Source: Aldehydirespirator sp963662645
GTDB taxonomy: Bacteria; Actinomycetota; Acidimicrobiia; Acidimicrobiales; Aldehydirespiratoraceae
Assembly: GCA_963662645.2 (NCBI GenBank)
Contig: OY759762.1
Coordinates: 3,877,131-3,941,130 of the forward strand
Length of the DNA stretch: 64,000 nucleotides
Direction: 5' to 3'
Shown here: positions 8,445-16,443 of the stretch, piece after piece
How the letters are laid out: the number at the start of each line of letters is the position of its first letter
Position numbering within the stretch: position 1 is the stretch's first letter
Notes under the pieces: model-generated
What the model saw: only the letters and a program-made list of their open reading frames with translations
Databases searched by the model: none
Told to the model about the DNA's origin: nothing
Made by a program: the position numbers and the translations under genes

Positions 8445-9662
8445 TTAGGGCTCGGTCGGAACCGTGATCTCGCCTGACACGATCTGGCCCTTGAGGGCTT
8501 CGAGCTCCCCGGCGATGTCGTCCACGAAGCCACCCGAGGTGCTGTAGCCGACGCCGTCGACGGACAGGTCGTAGGCGGTCGGGCCGGCTTGCATGGTGCC
8601 GTCGAGGACGGATCTGATCATCTCGAAGATCGACACGTCCACCCGCTTGAGCATCGAGGTCAGGATGTAGTCGCGCACCCCGGCATCGGCGGTGTGGTAC
8701 TGGTCGGAGTCCACGCCGATGGCCCACACCTTGGACCCGGTGGCCTCGCTCTGCTCCAGGGCGGCCTGGAACAGGCCCGCGCCGGAGCCGCCGGCCGCGT
8801 GGTACACGATGTCGGCGCCGTCCTCGTACATGGCCAGCGCGATCTCCTTGGCCCGGTCCGGGGCGTTGAAGCCGTCGAAGTCGGGCGCTTCGGTGATGTA
8901 GTCGCCGATGATCTCGATGTCGGGATTCACCGCCCGGGCACCGGCATTGAAGCCGGCCTCGAAGCGCTCGATCAGGCCGCCCACATTGGCTACCCCGCCG
9001 ATGAATCCGATCGTGCCCGTCTGGCTCTTGAGAGCGGCGGCTGCGCCGACCAGGAAGGAGCCCTCGTGCTCGGCGAATACGAGGCCGGCGATGTTCTCGC
9101 CGTAGGGGGCGGGAGGATCGGCGCCCCAATTGATCATGGCCGAGTCGACCACGCCGAACTTGGTGTCGGGGTTCTCGGCGCCTACCGCAGCGGCGTCGCC
9201 CTCGAACAGGAACCCGACGCCGATGACGATGTCGTGCTCGCTGGCGGCCAGCTGCAGCAGCTCGCCCCGGTTGGAGCCGTCGGGCTCGGGCGACGCCTCG
9301 GTGAAGGTGATGCCGAGCTCGGCTGCGGCCCGCTCGATGCCTGCGGCCGCGGAGTCGTTGAACGACTGGTCGCCGCGCCCGCCGATGTCGAATACCAGCC
9401 CGACGGAGACGTCAATCGTCGCCGGCTCGGGTTCCGGCTCTGGGGCATCGGCGGTCTCGGGCTCGGGTTCCGGCTCGGGGGCCTCGGCGGTCTCGGGCTC
9501 GTGTTCGGGTTCAGGGGCTGGCTCCGGTTCGGCCGGCTCCGGTTCGGCCGCTGCCGGTTCGGGTGTGCTGACGGTCTCCGCGTCGTCATCGTCGCCGCAC
9601 GCCGCAGCGAGCAGGGCAAACGACATCAGGACCGCGAGAGCGAGTGTTACACGCTTACGCAT
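8445..9662 (-). CDS. BmpA/PnrA-family substrate-binding lipoprotein
   Basis: A 405-residue solute-binding protein. It starts at the ATG at 9662, with GGAGGG nine bases upstream. A signal peptide ends in the lipobox LLAAAC (cysteine about residue 22). A low-complexity Pro/Glu-rich linker of roughly 50 residues follows, then a Bmp fold (GLVFDIGGRGDQSFNDSAAAG; later GFIGG and IGVDSDQYHTAD). It should bind a nucleoside or similar ligand outside the membrane and deliver it to the ABC permeases at 2548-4934. The linker is longer than usual. The IS now lies between it and the ATPase gene. Confidence 0.92.
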   Translation of the reverse strand: MRKRVTLALAVLMSFALLAAACGDDDDAETVSTPEPAAAEPEPAEPEPAPEPEHEPETAEAPEPEPEPETADAPEPEPEPATIDVSVGLVFDIGGRGDQSFNDSAAAGIERAAAELGITFTEASPEPDGSNRGELLQLAASEHDIVIGVGFLFEGDAAAVGAENPDTKFGVVDSAMINWGADPPAPYGENIAGLVFAEHEGSFLVGAAAALKSQTGTIGFIGGVANVGGLIERFEAGFNAGARAVNPDIEIIGDYITEAPDFDGFNAPDRAKEIALAMYEDGADIVYHAAGGSGAGLFQAALEQSEATGSKVWAIGVDSDQYHTADAGVRDYILTSMLKRVDVSIFEMIRSVLDGTMQAGPTAYDLSVDGVGYSTSGGFVDDIAGELEALKGQIVSGEITVPTEP

Positions 9663-9702
9663 AGGGCTTCCCTCCATGGATCTGTGGGCGTTGCGCGCTC
9701 GA

Positions 9703-9708
9703 ATGCTA
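9703..9708 (-). promoter_or_regulatory. Candidate -10 box for the BmpA-like gene
   Basis: On the minus strand TAGCAT lies about 40 bases before the ATG at 9662, leaving a leader that contains the GGAGGG ribosome-binding site. No convincing -35 was seen. Confidence 0.4.
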
Positions 9709-9749
9709 ACGGACGCTGGCCGCTTGCGCGAATGCAACCCAGGCGGCGG

Positions 9750-10811
9750 TCAGCCAAGCGACAATCGGCCGGTGGACTCGCCGCGCCCCGAGGTGGGCTT
9801 GGGCGAATGGCTCTCGGTCCAGCCGAGCAGGTCATCGGCGGGCCAGGTGTTGACGATGTCGTTGGCGGGCACGTTGCAGCGCACCGCCTTGTCGGCGCCG
9901 TAGGGCTGCCACTCGAGCTGACCGGTGGCGTGGGCGTCGGTGTCGACCGACACCTTGCATCCCCACTCCACCGCCAATCTCAGCAATTCCTCGGGCGGGT
10001 CCTGGCGCTCGGGCCGGCAGTTGATCTCGACGGCCTTGTCGAACCGGGCGCAGGCCGCGAACACGATGTCGGCGTCGAACGACGACGGCGGGCGGCCGCC
10101 GCCGACCACCTTGCGGTTGGTGCAGTGGCCCAGGATGTCGGTGTGCGGATTGGCGATCGCGGCCACCATGCGCGGCGTCATCTCGTTCGACGGCATTCTC
10201 AGCTTCGAGTGGACCGAGGCCACAACGACGTCCAGTTCAGCGAGCAGCTCCTCGGACAAGTCCAGCGACCCGTCCTCGAGGATGTCCACCTCCATCCCGG
10301 TCAGGATCCTGAAGGGCGCCATCTCGATGTTGAGTTGCGCGATCTCTTCCATCTGGCGTCGCAACCGGCTCTCGTCGAGCCCGTGGGCGACGGTGAGACG
10401 GGCCGAGTGGTCGGTGATCGCCACCCACTCGTGGCCGAGCGCGGATGCGGTGGTGGCCATGGCTCGTAGCGACGCCCCTCCGTCGGACCAGGTGGTATGG
10501 CAGTGGCAATCGCCGCGCAGACGCTCCATCACGGGGCCGCCGGCGCCGGTGGGCACCCGGCTGCGCCGCTCGAGCTGAGCGAGGTAGCCGTCGTCCACAC
10601 CCTCGAGGGCCTCGGTTATGACCCTGGCTGTGCTGGGTCCCAGGCCGTCGATCTCGGTGAGGGTGCCCGCGGCGGCTCGCCGGGCGAGCTCGCTCTCGTC
10701 GAGGGCCTCAACGACGGCGAGGGCCCGTTGGAACGCCCGCACCTTGGGTGCGGGAGCAAGCTCGCGGTCCAGGTAGTGCACGGCAAGCCCCAGTGCCACC
10801 GACGGCCGCAT
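9750..10811 (-). CDS. PHP-domain metal-dependent phosphoesterase with helix-hairpin-helix N-terminus (PolX C-terminal-like)
   Basis: A 353-residue protein. The N-terminal ~90 residues contain a helix-hairpin-helix-like IDGLGPSTARVI segment. The rest is a PHP domain with its metal ligands: HCHTTWSDG, AITDHS, GMEVDIL, VASVHSK, ILGHCTNR, EINCRP and SVDTDAHA. This matches the PHP module of bacterial PolX without the polymerase core. It likely hydrolyses a phosphoester, perhaps in DNA repair. It starts 10 bp after the DCC gene and is probably co-transcribed with it. Confidence 0.85.
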   Translation of the reverse strand: MRPSVALGLAVHYLDRELAPAPKVRAFQRALAVVEALDESELARRAAAGTLTEIDGLGPSTARVITEALEGVDDGYLAQLERRSRVPTGAGGPVMERLRGDCHCHTTWSDGGASLRAMATTASALGHEWVAITDHSARLTVAHGLDESRLRRQMEEIAQLNIEMAPFRILTGMEVDILEDGSLDLSEELLAELDVVVASVHSKLRMPSNEMTPRMVAAIANPHTDILGHCTNRKVVGGGRPPSSFDADIVFAACARFDKAVEINCRPERQDPPEELLRLAVEWGCKVSVDTDAHATGQLEWQPYGADKAVRCNVPANDIVNTWPADDLLGWTESHSPKPTSGRGESTGRLSLG

Positions 10812-10821
10812 GGCTCCGACG

Positions 10822-11199
10822 CTACCCGGTGCGTCGGCCTCGCAGCCGGTGTCGGTTGGCTGCGATCAGGGCGTAGAGGGGCCGGGCCAACCAGAGTAGA
10901 GGCGGGCGGCTGATCAGCAGTCCGGCCAGCTTCCAGCGGCCGCCGGCCGCGAGGAGGGACCGGCCGATGGCCTCGGCACCCCGGGCGCGCCGGGTGCTGG
11001 TGCCGTGGCCCTCGATCCACCACACCGCGGTCTGCGCCTCCCGCGCTGAGAGGTTTAGCTCCTCGAGGTCCAGTGACTGCCAGGGCTCCACCCGCACGCC
11101 CGCGGGCAGGCGGGCTTGGATCCAGTGGGCCGAGCGGACACAGAACCCGCACTGCCCGTCGTAAACAAGGATCACGCCCTCATCATGATGCCTCACCAT
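10822..11199 (-). CDS. DCC-family (DUF393) thiol-disulfide oxidoreductase-like protein
   Basis: A 125-residue protein with the family hallmark YDGQCGFC (D-x-x-C-x-x-C) near residue 15, followed by a tryptophan-rich thioredoxin-like region. The frame is open much further upstream, but that part overlaps the divergent bL37 gene and shows no similarity I recognise, so the ATG at 11199 is used. No good ribosome-binding site is visible. Its role in this family is poorly known. Confidence 0.8.
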   Translation of the reverse strand: MVRHHDEGVILVYDGQCGFCVRSAHWIQARLPAGVRVEPWQSLDLEELNLSAREAQTAVWWIEGHGTSTRRARGAEAIGRSLLAAGGRWKLAGLLISRPPLLWLARPLYALIAANRHRLRGRRTG

Positions 11200-11211
11200 C
11201 CGCTCTGTCTG

Positions 11212-11258
11212 GAATTGGCAGCGTTGTGCACGGTATGCGTGCATTCTGCTGCCAATTC
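11212..11258. repeat. Stem-loop element, copy 1 (10-bp arms)
   Basis: GAATTGGCAG (11212-11221) is perfectly complementary to CTGCCAATTC (11249-11258). The loop holds a second inverted repeat, TGCACG-GTATG-CGTGCA. It sits between the divergent DCC and bL37 genes. A similar element with the same left arm plus CGTTG occurs at 59146-59193. Confidence 0.6.
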
Positions 11259-11273
11259 GCGGAGGTCCGGCGG

Positions 11274-11279
11274 TAGCCT
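11274..11279 (+). promoter_or_regulatory. -10 box for leaderless bL37
   Basis: TAGCCT lies 8 bases before the ATG at 11288, placing the expected transcription start at or next to the start codon; no Shine-Dalgarno sequence is present. Confidence 0.5.
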
Positions 11280-11287
11280 TTCTTTCC

Positions 11288-11377
11288 ATGTCCAAGCGCA
11301 CGAGCAAGCGCCGAGCCAAGGCTCGCCGATCCAAGGCGAACCACGGACGCAAGCCCAACGCCGGCCGGAACAGCTGA
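11288..11377 (+). CDS. 50S ribosomal protein bL37-like, 29 residues
   Basis: A very short, extremely basic protein whose C-terminal part SKANHGRKPNA matches the SKANHGKRPNA-like ending I recall for actinobacterial bL37. Eight of the first 14 residues are Lys or Arg. It would be a structural component of the large ribosomal subunit. The ATG at 11288 is preceded by a TAGCCT -10 box, so it is probably leaderless. It lies 56 bp upstream of ychF. Identification rests on remembered family sequence. Confidence 0.8.
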   Translation: MSKRTSKRRAKARRSKANHGRKPNAGRNS

Positions 11378-11433
11378 GCGGCCCGAACAGCTGAGCGGCC
11401 GGCCGGTGCGGCCGGCAGGACACGGAGCCCGAA

Positions 11434-12507
11434 ATGGAGCGATTCGGATTCGTTGGGCTGCCCAATTCGGGCAAGACATCGCTGCACAATGCTCTAGTCG
11501 GTAGCGACGCGGTCGCGGCCCGGCACGCCTTCTCCACGAAGTCGGCCAATGTGGGCGTGGCGAGGGTCCCCGACGAGCGCCTGCCGCAGCTGGCGGCGAT
11601 GAGCGACAGCCGTCGCACGGTTCACGCCTCGGTGCAGTTCACCGACATCGGCGGCCTGGTGTCCGGCTCGAACCGGGGCGAGGGACTGGGCAACGCCTTC
11701 CTGGGGCACATTCGTGACACCGACGCGATCGTCTACGTGCTGCGCGCCTTCGCCGACCCCGACATTGCCGGCGATGACGACCCGCTCAACAGCCTCCGGG
11801 TGCTCGAGACCGAGCTGGCCCTGGCCGATCTCGACAGCGCCACCCGCCAACTCGACAAGCTTGCTCGGGCGGCCAAGGGCGATCCCTCGCTGCGGGGCGG
11901 GCGCGACATGCTGACTCGGGCGATCGGGGTTCTCGAAGACGGCGTGCCGCTGTACCGGGCCGGCTTCGACGGCGGCACCAGGATCGGTCTACGCCCGTTC
12001 TTCCTGATCACGAACAAGCCGGTGCTTGCGGTGGTGAACATCGGCGAGGACCGGATCGAGGCCGCTGAGGACCTGGCCGGACCCGTACGGGCCGAGCTGG
12101 GTGAGGCAGAGGTTGTGGCGCTGTGCGTGCAGCTTGAAGCCGAGGCCGCTCAGCTAGATGAATCGGAACGGCCGGAGATGCTGGCCGCCCTCGGCTTGGG
12201 CAGCGGCGCTCTGGACCGGTTCCTAACCGTCGCATACCACCTCCTCGGACTCCGGACCTTCCTGACCACCGGCCCCAAGGAGAGCCGGGCCTGGACCTTC
12301 CGCGCCGGAGCGTCGGCGATGGAGTGCGCCGGCGCCGTCCATTCCGACATCCAGCGCGGCTTCATCCGAGCGGACACCATCCGCTGCGACCAGCTGCTGG
12401 AGGCCGGTTCCTGGGCCGCGGCCCGTGATCGGGGCCTGGTGCGATCCGAGGGCAAGGACTACCGCGTGGCCGACGGCGATGTGCTGGAGTTCAAGTTCAA
12501 CGTCTGA
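11434..12507 (+). CDS. ychF: Redox-regulated ATPase YchF (Obg-family)
   Basis: A 357-residue P-loop protein. G1 is GLPNSGKTS (about residues 8-16), G3 is in FTDIGGLV, and the purine-specificity motif region is TNKP. The C-terminal TGS-like domain has the family signature FLTTGPKESRAWTF and GFIRADTI. YchF hydrolyses ATP rather than GTP and associates with ribosomes. An ATG start follows CGGAGCC. The length matches the family (~360). Confidence 0.95.
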   Translation: MERFGFVGLPNSGKTSLHNALVGSDAVAARHAFSTKSANVGVARVPDERLPQLAAMSDSRRTVHASVQFTDIGGLVSGSNRGEGLGNAFLGHIRDTDAIVYVLRAFADPDIAGDDDPLNSLRVLETELALADLDSATRQLDKLARAAKGDPSLRGGRDMLTRAIGVLEDGVPLYRAGFDGGTRIGLRPFFLITNKPVLAVVNIGEDRIEAAEDLAGPVRAELGEAEVVALCVQLEAEAAQLDESERPEMLAALGLGSGALDRFLTVAYHLLGLRTFLTTGPKESRAWTFRAGASAMECAGAVHSDIQRGFIRADTIRCDQLLEAGSWAAARDRGLVRSEGKDYRVADGDVLEFKFNV

Positions 12508-12531
12508 GCCCCATTTTGGGCGCCCCACAAA

Positions 12532-12616
12532 GGGCCGAGCGAATAGGCGAGCGAGTCCGCCGCAAACGGGCGAGGCCTTGGCCCGAGCGGCCCGTGAACG
12601 AAGCGAACAAGAGTGG
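12532..12616. repeat. Dispersed GC-rich intergenic repeat, copy C (inverted)
   Basis: The core at 12574-12611 (GGCCCGAGCGGCCCGTGAAC then GAAGCGAACAAG) is the reverse complement of the copies at 4961 and 8283. The CTCGGCCC-like end of the unit lies at about 12533-12540. It occupies the gap after ychF. Confidence 0.7.
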
Positions 12617-12685
12617 GAGTGAACTGCTGCGACATCACGGGCCTTCACCTGTTCGCGGACGCCCCAAAAGGGGACGGTCGGCCAC

Positions 12686-12691
12686 TAGATT
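12686..12691 (+). promoter_or_regulatory. -10 box for leaderless DUF192 gene
   Basis: TAGATT is 8 bases upstream of the GTG at 12700, the same geometry as other leaderless genes in this window. This supports the GTG over the upstream start at 12613. Confidence 0.5.
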
Positions 12692-12699
12692 CTGATTCC

Positions 12700-13029
12700 G
12701 TGGCCTGGCTGATGGTCGGAGACCGGGTGGTGGCGTCGCTGGAGATCGCCTCAAGCCGGCGCGACCGTCGCAGAGGTCTTCTCGGCAGGGATGGGATCGA
12801 GGGTGCCCTGCTCCTGGAGCGCACCCGCTCGGTGCATTCGTTCGGCATGCGCTTTCCCATCGACGTGGTCCACTGTGATGCCGATATGCGGGTTCTGCGG
12901 GTGGCGACCATGCAAGCCAACCGCGTCGGGCGCCCCGTGTGGCGGGCTACATCGGTCATCGAGGCCGAGGCCGGCACCATGAAACGGTGGGGCGTGGCTC
13001 CCGGCGTGGAGTTAGAGATCCGGCGGTGA
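12700..13029 (+). CDS. DUF192 family protein
   Basis: A 109-residue protein with the DUF192 pattern: an RRRGLLGRDG segment, then HSFGMRFPIDVVHCD and a C-terminal GVAPGVELEI. The family has a small beta fold of unknown function and is often exported, but no signal peptide is seen here. The frame is open from 12613, but that stretch is repeat-derived, so the GTG at 12700 behind TAGATT is chosen. Its stop overlaps the rsmI start (GTGA), implying translational coupling. Confidence 0.8.
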   Translation: MAWLMVGDRVVASLEIASSRRDRRRGLLGRDGIEGALLLERTRSVHSFGMRFPIDVVHCDADMRVLRVATMQANRVGRPVWRATSVIEAEAGTMKRWGVAPGVELEIRR

Positions 13030-13919
13030 GCGGTTCTCGGTCCGGGTCTGGGGGTCCGTCGGTGGGCGGGTCTGGGGGTCCGGCGGTGGGCGGCGCGTTG
13101 GTCTTGGTCGGCACGCCGATCGGCAATCTCGGCGACCTCAGCCCAAGGGCGGTCGAGGCGCTTGCTTCGGCGGACCTGGTGTGCTGCGAGGACACCCGGC
13201 GCACCGGGCGGCTGCTGGAGCACGCGGGGCTGCACGGAGTGCGGCTGCGGCGCGTCGACGAGCACACCGAGGCCGCGGCGGTCGCCGGCGTTCTCGAACT
13301 GCTCGCCGGCGGCGCCACCGTCGCGGTGGCGACCGATGCCGGCATGCCCGCGCTCACCGATTCCGGCGGCCTGCTGGTAGCCGCGTCGGCGGAGGCGGGC
13401 CACACCGTGACCGTCGTGCCCGGCCCTTCCGCCGGCTTGGCTGCGCTGGCTGTCAGCGGTCTTCCCGCAGGCCGGTTCTGCTTCGAGGGCTTCCTGCCCC
13501 GCAAGGGCAAGGCCCGCGCCGAGCGCCTCGAGCAGATAGCACGAGAGGGGCGGACCACTGTGGTCTACGAGTCACCGCATCGCTTGGGGTCCTGCCTTGA
13601 GGACCTGGCCAACGTGTGCGGACCGTCCCGCCGGGGTGTTGTGGCCCGCGAGCTCACCAAACTGCACGAGGAGGTCGTGAGGGGGAGCCTCGCCGACCTG
13701 TGCGAATGGGCCTCCGGCCCGGTGAAGGGCGAGGTTGTGATCGTGATCGAGGGTGCCCGAGAGGCGGCAACCGAGGCGTCCGACGATGAGCTGCGGGTCG
13801 CGGTCGAGTCGCTCGTGGCCGCCGGCGCGAGCCGCAAGGACGCGGTCGAGTCGACCGCGTCGGCTCATGGGGTGTCGCGCCGCCAGCTCTACAACCTCGT
13901 TGTCAACACCGAGGACTGA
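13026..13919 (+). CDS. rsmI: 16S rRNA (cytidine1402-2'-O)-methyltransferase RsmI
   Basis: A 297-residue SAM-dependent methyltransferase of the tetrapyrrole-methylase fold. It shows LVGTPIGNLGDLSPRA, the CEDTRRT motif, ATDAGMPALTDSG and VVPGPSA, all diagnostic of RsmI, and the C-terminal helix-turn-helix-like VSRRQLYNLV. The GTG start overlaps the previous stop. The first ~20 residues are Gly/Ser-rich and low in complexity, so a later start is possible. It modifies C1402 in the ribosomal P site. Confidence 0.94.
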   Translation: MSGSRSGSGGPSVGGSGGPAVGGALVLVGTPIGNLGDLSPRAVEALASADLVCCEDTRRTGRLLEHAGLHGVRLRRVDEHTEAAAVAGVLELLAGGATVAVATDAGMPALTDSGGLLVAASAEAGHTVTVVPGPSAGLAALAVSGLPAGRFCFEGFLPRKGKARAERLEQIAREGRTTVVYESPHRLGSCLEDLANVCGPSRRGVVARELTKLHEEVVRGSLADLCEWASGPVKGEVVIVIEGAREAATEASDDELRVAVESLVAAGASRKDAVESTASAHGVSRRQLYNLVVNTED

Positions 13920-14002
13920 CCCCCAAGCAGCAAAACGTTCGTATTCCACAGCATGGCGGCAGGACCGTCATCCCGGCTGGGGACGACATTGACATCTGGG
14001 GA

Positions 14003-14008
14003 TAACGT
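14003..14008 (+). promoter_or_regulatory. -10 box for leaderless metG
   Basis: TAACGT lies 8 bases before the ATG at 14017 with no Shine-Dalgarno sequence between. A TTGACA at 13989 is too close to act as its -35. Confidence 0.5.
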
Positions 14009-14016
14009 GGCCCCTT

Positions 14017-15669
14017 ATGGCGGTGCCGGTACTGGTCGCGGTGGCGTGGCCCTACGCGTCCGGAAGCCGCCACCTCGGCCACCTTGCCGGGGCCTACCTG
14101 CCGGCGGACATCTACGCCCGGTACCAGCGGATGGCCGGCAACGACGTTCTGATGGTGAGCGGGTCCGACGTACACGGCACGCCCATCACCGTGCGTGCCG
14201 ATGCCGAGGGGGTCGGGCCGTCCGAGATCGTCGAGCGCTATCACTCCGAGTTCTGCTGCCAGTGGGAGATGCTCGGCATCTCCTGGGACCTCTACACCAC
14301 AACCGGAACCCCCAACCACGCCGAAGTGACCCAGGACATGTTCCTGGTCCAGCTTCAGAACGGCCACATCGACAAGCGGATCTCCGAGCAGTTCTACGAC
14401 CCCGTGGGCGAACGGTTCCTGCCCGACCGCTACATCGAGGGCACCTGCCCGCGCTGCGACTACGGCGCGGCCCGCGGCGACCAGTGTGAGCACTGCGGCA
14501 CCACCCTGGACGCCACCGATCTGATCGAGCCAAGGTCCAAGATCAGCGGCGCAGTGCCGGAACTGCGCCCGACCGAGCACTTCTACTTCCGCTACTCGGA
14601 CTTCACCGAGAAGGTCGATGCCTGGCTCAGGACCCGCCAGGGATGGCGGCCGCACGTGCTCAACTCCAGCTTCGGCTGGACCAACGAGGGCCTGCAGGAT
14701 CGTGCGATAACGCGCGACCTCGACTGGGGAGTGGAGCTTCCCGTTGACGATCTGGGCGAGGGCAAGCGCATCTACGTCTGGTACGACGCGGTGATCGGCT
14801 ACCTGTCGGCGTCCAAGGAATGGGCGGCCCGCAACGGAGATCCCGACGCCTGGAAGCGCTGGTGGCACAACGACGACGCTCACCACGCCTACTTCATCGG
14901 GAAGGACAACATCCCGTTCCACGCCATGCTGTGGCCGGCCCAGCTGATGGGCTACGGCGGCCTGCACCTGCCCGACAACGTGCCCGCGAACCAGTACGTG
15001 ACTTTCTCGGGGGCGAAGATGGCCGCGGGCCGGGGCGTCGGCCTGACCATCGGCGAGGGCCTCAGCCTCTTCGAGCCCGACGCCTTGCGCTACGCCCTCG
15101 CGGCGGCCCTGCCCGAACACGCCGACACCGAGGTCTCCATCGAGGAGATCGCTCGGCGCATCAACGACGAGCTGGTCGCCACTTGGGGCAACCTCGTGAA
15201 CCGGGTGCTGTCGTTGGCCCAGTCGGCGTTGGCGGGCGTGGTCCCGCAAGCCGGCGATCGGCGCTCCTCCGACGCCGCCCTGCTGGCGGCCACCGACGAC
15301 GCCTTGCGCGAGGAGGCCGACTGCATCGAGCGGGTGGAGCTGCGGGCCGGCCTCCGCAGAGCCATGGAGGCGGCCGCCAGGGTGAACGCCTACCTCAACT
15401 CGAATGAGCCGTGGAAGCTGGCCTCTGCGGATCCGGACCGGGCCGAGGCGGTGCTGGTGACCGCGCTTGAGGCGATGGCAGGAGTGCGCACCGGACTGGC
15501 CCCGTACCTGCCGTTCTCCACGGAGGCTCTCGACGACCTGTTCGGTCCGGTCGAGCGCTGGGAGCGCCCGGGCGTGGCACCAGGCACGCCGGTTCCCAAG
15601 CCTGTGCCGCTGTTCGCCAAGGTGGACCTGGACGCGATCGATCTCGCCGCCGGCGGGGACGGGTCTTGA
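14017..15669 (+). CDS. metG: Methionyl-tRNA synthetase (divergent KMSKS loop)
   Basis: A 550-residue class I synthetase that charges tRNA-Met. The HIGH motif appears as HLGH in YASGSRHLGHLAG (about residues 18-22). A four-cysteine zinc knuckle is in CPRCDYGAARGDQCEHCG (about 146-163). The catalytic core YVWYDAVIGYL and an anticodon-binding C-terminal domain are present. The position of KMSKS reads FSGAKMAAGRGVG, so the second lysine and the SKS are lost; related enzymes retain KxSKSxG here. The rest is intact and in frame. It opens the conserved metG-tatD-rpf-rsmA block. Confidence 0.93.
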   Translation: MAVPVLVAVAWPYASGSRHLGHLAGAYLPADIYARYQRMAGNDVLMVSGSDVHGTPITVRADAEGVGPSEIVERYHSEFCCQWEMLGISWDLYTTTGTPNHAEVTQDMFLVQLQNGHIDKRISEQFYDPVGERFLPDRYIEGTCPRCDYGAARGDQCEHCGTTLDATDLIEPRSKISGAVPELRPTEHFYFRYSDFTEKVDAWLRTRQGWRPHVLNSSFGWTNEGLQDRAITRDLDWGVELPVDDLGEGKRIYVWYDAVIGYLSASKEWAARNGDPDAWKRWWHNDDAHHAYFIGKDNIPFHAMLWPAQLMGYGGLHLPDNVPANQYVTFSGAKMAAGRGVGLTIGEGLSLFEPDALRYALAAALPEHADTEVSIEEIARRINDELVATWGNLVNRVLSLAQSALAGVVPQAGDRRSSDAALLAATDDALREEADCIERVELRAGLRRAMEAAARVNAYLNSNEPWKLASADPDRAEAVLVTALEAMAGVRTGLAPYLPFSTEALDDLFGPVERWERPGVAPGTPVPKPVPLFAKVDLDAIDLAAGGDGS

Positions 15670-15683
15670 GGGGCGTGGTTGCC

Positions 15684-16442
15684 GTGGCCTGGGCTGATCA
15701 CCACTGCCACCTCCCGGCCGGGGAGGCGGCCGCTGCGGTGATCACCGACGCCCGGGCCGCAGGCGTCGAGGTGCTGATCAACGTCGGGACCGACGTGGAG
15801 GACTCGCGTCGAGCGATCGCCGTGGCTGGGGCCCACGACGGGGTGTGGGCCACCGCGGGGGTCCATCCCCACGAAGCGTCGAGCGGCATCGGCGGACTTG
15901 AGCCCTTGATCGGGCGGCCTGAAGTGGTGGCCGTGGGCGAGGCCGGGCTCGACTACCACTACGATCACTCGCCCAGGCCGGTGCAGAGGCAGGTGTTCGC
16001 GGCGCAGGTGGAGCTGGCCAACCGGCACGATCTGCCGCTTGTGGTCCATTCCCGGTCTGCGTGGGACGACACTCTCGCGGTACTCGACCAGGAGGGAGTG
16101 CCGTCCCGGACGGTGATGCACTGTTTCACGGGCGGCCCTCACGAAGCCGAGGAGTGCCTGCGAAGGGGCGCGGTCCTGTCGTTCTCGGGGATAGTCACCT
16201 TCCCCAAGGCACCAGAGGTGCGCGACGCGGCACGGGCCTGTCCGCTCGACCGTCTGATGGTGGAGACCGACAGCCCGTTCCTGGCGCCGGTGCCCCACCG
16301 TGGCAGGAAGAACCGCCCCGCGCTCGTGGGTGTGGTGGGAGCCGCGGTGGCGGAGGCCAAGCGCCTCGACGTGACCGATGTGGAGCAGTCGACCTGGGCG
16401 ACCACCCGAGCGTTCTACGGCCTCGACCGGGAGGTCATCTGA
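15684..16442 (+). CDS. tatD: TatD-family metal-dependent hydrolase/DNase
   Basis: About 252 residues with metal ligands in ADHHCHLP at the N-terminus, VGEAGLDYHYD, LVVHSR, MHCFTGG and ETDSPFLAP, the standard TatD order. The GTG at 15684 is preferred because GAGGGG lies 10 bases upstream and the family begins just before the H-x-H; in-frame TTG (15666) and GTG (15675) are possible. TatD enzymes act as 3'-5' exonucleases or D-aminoacyl-tRNA deacylase-like hydrolases. One base separates it from the next gene. Confidence 0.92.
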   Translation: MAWADHHCHLPAGEAAAAVITDARAAGVEVLINVGTDVEDSRRAIAVAGAHDGVWATAGVHPHEASSGIGGLEPLIGRPEVVAVGEAGLDYHYDHSPRPVQRQVFAAQVELANRHDLPLVVHSRSAWDDTLAVLDQEGVPSRTVMHCFTGGPHEAEECLRRGAVLSFSGIVTFPKAPEVRDAARACPLDRLMVETDSPFLAPVPHRGRKNRPALVGVVGAAVAEAKRLDVTDVEQSTWATTRAFYGLDREVI

Positions 16443-16443
16443 G

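Noticed and set aside
8228..8533. Small frame containing ARAARERSEQE
   Set aside because: The phrase comes from the dispersed repeat and the rest overlaps the BmpA-like gene antisense.
13989..13994. TTGACA as -35 box for metG
   Set aside because: Only 8 bases separate it from the -10 box, too short for a sigma-70 type promoter.
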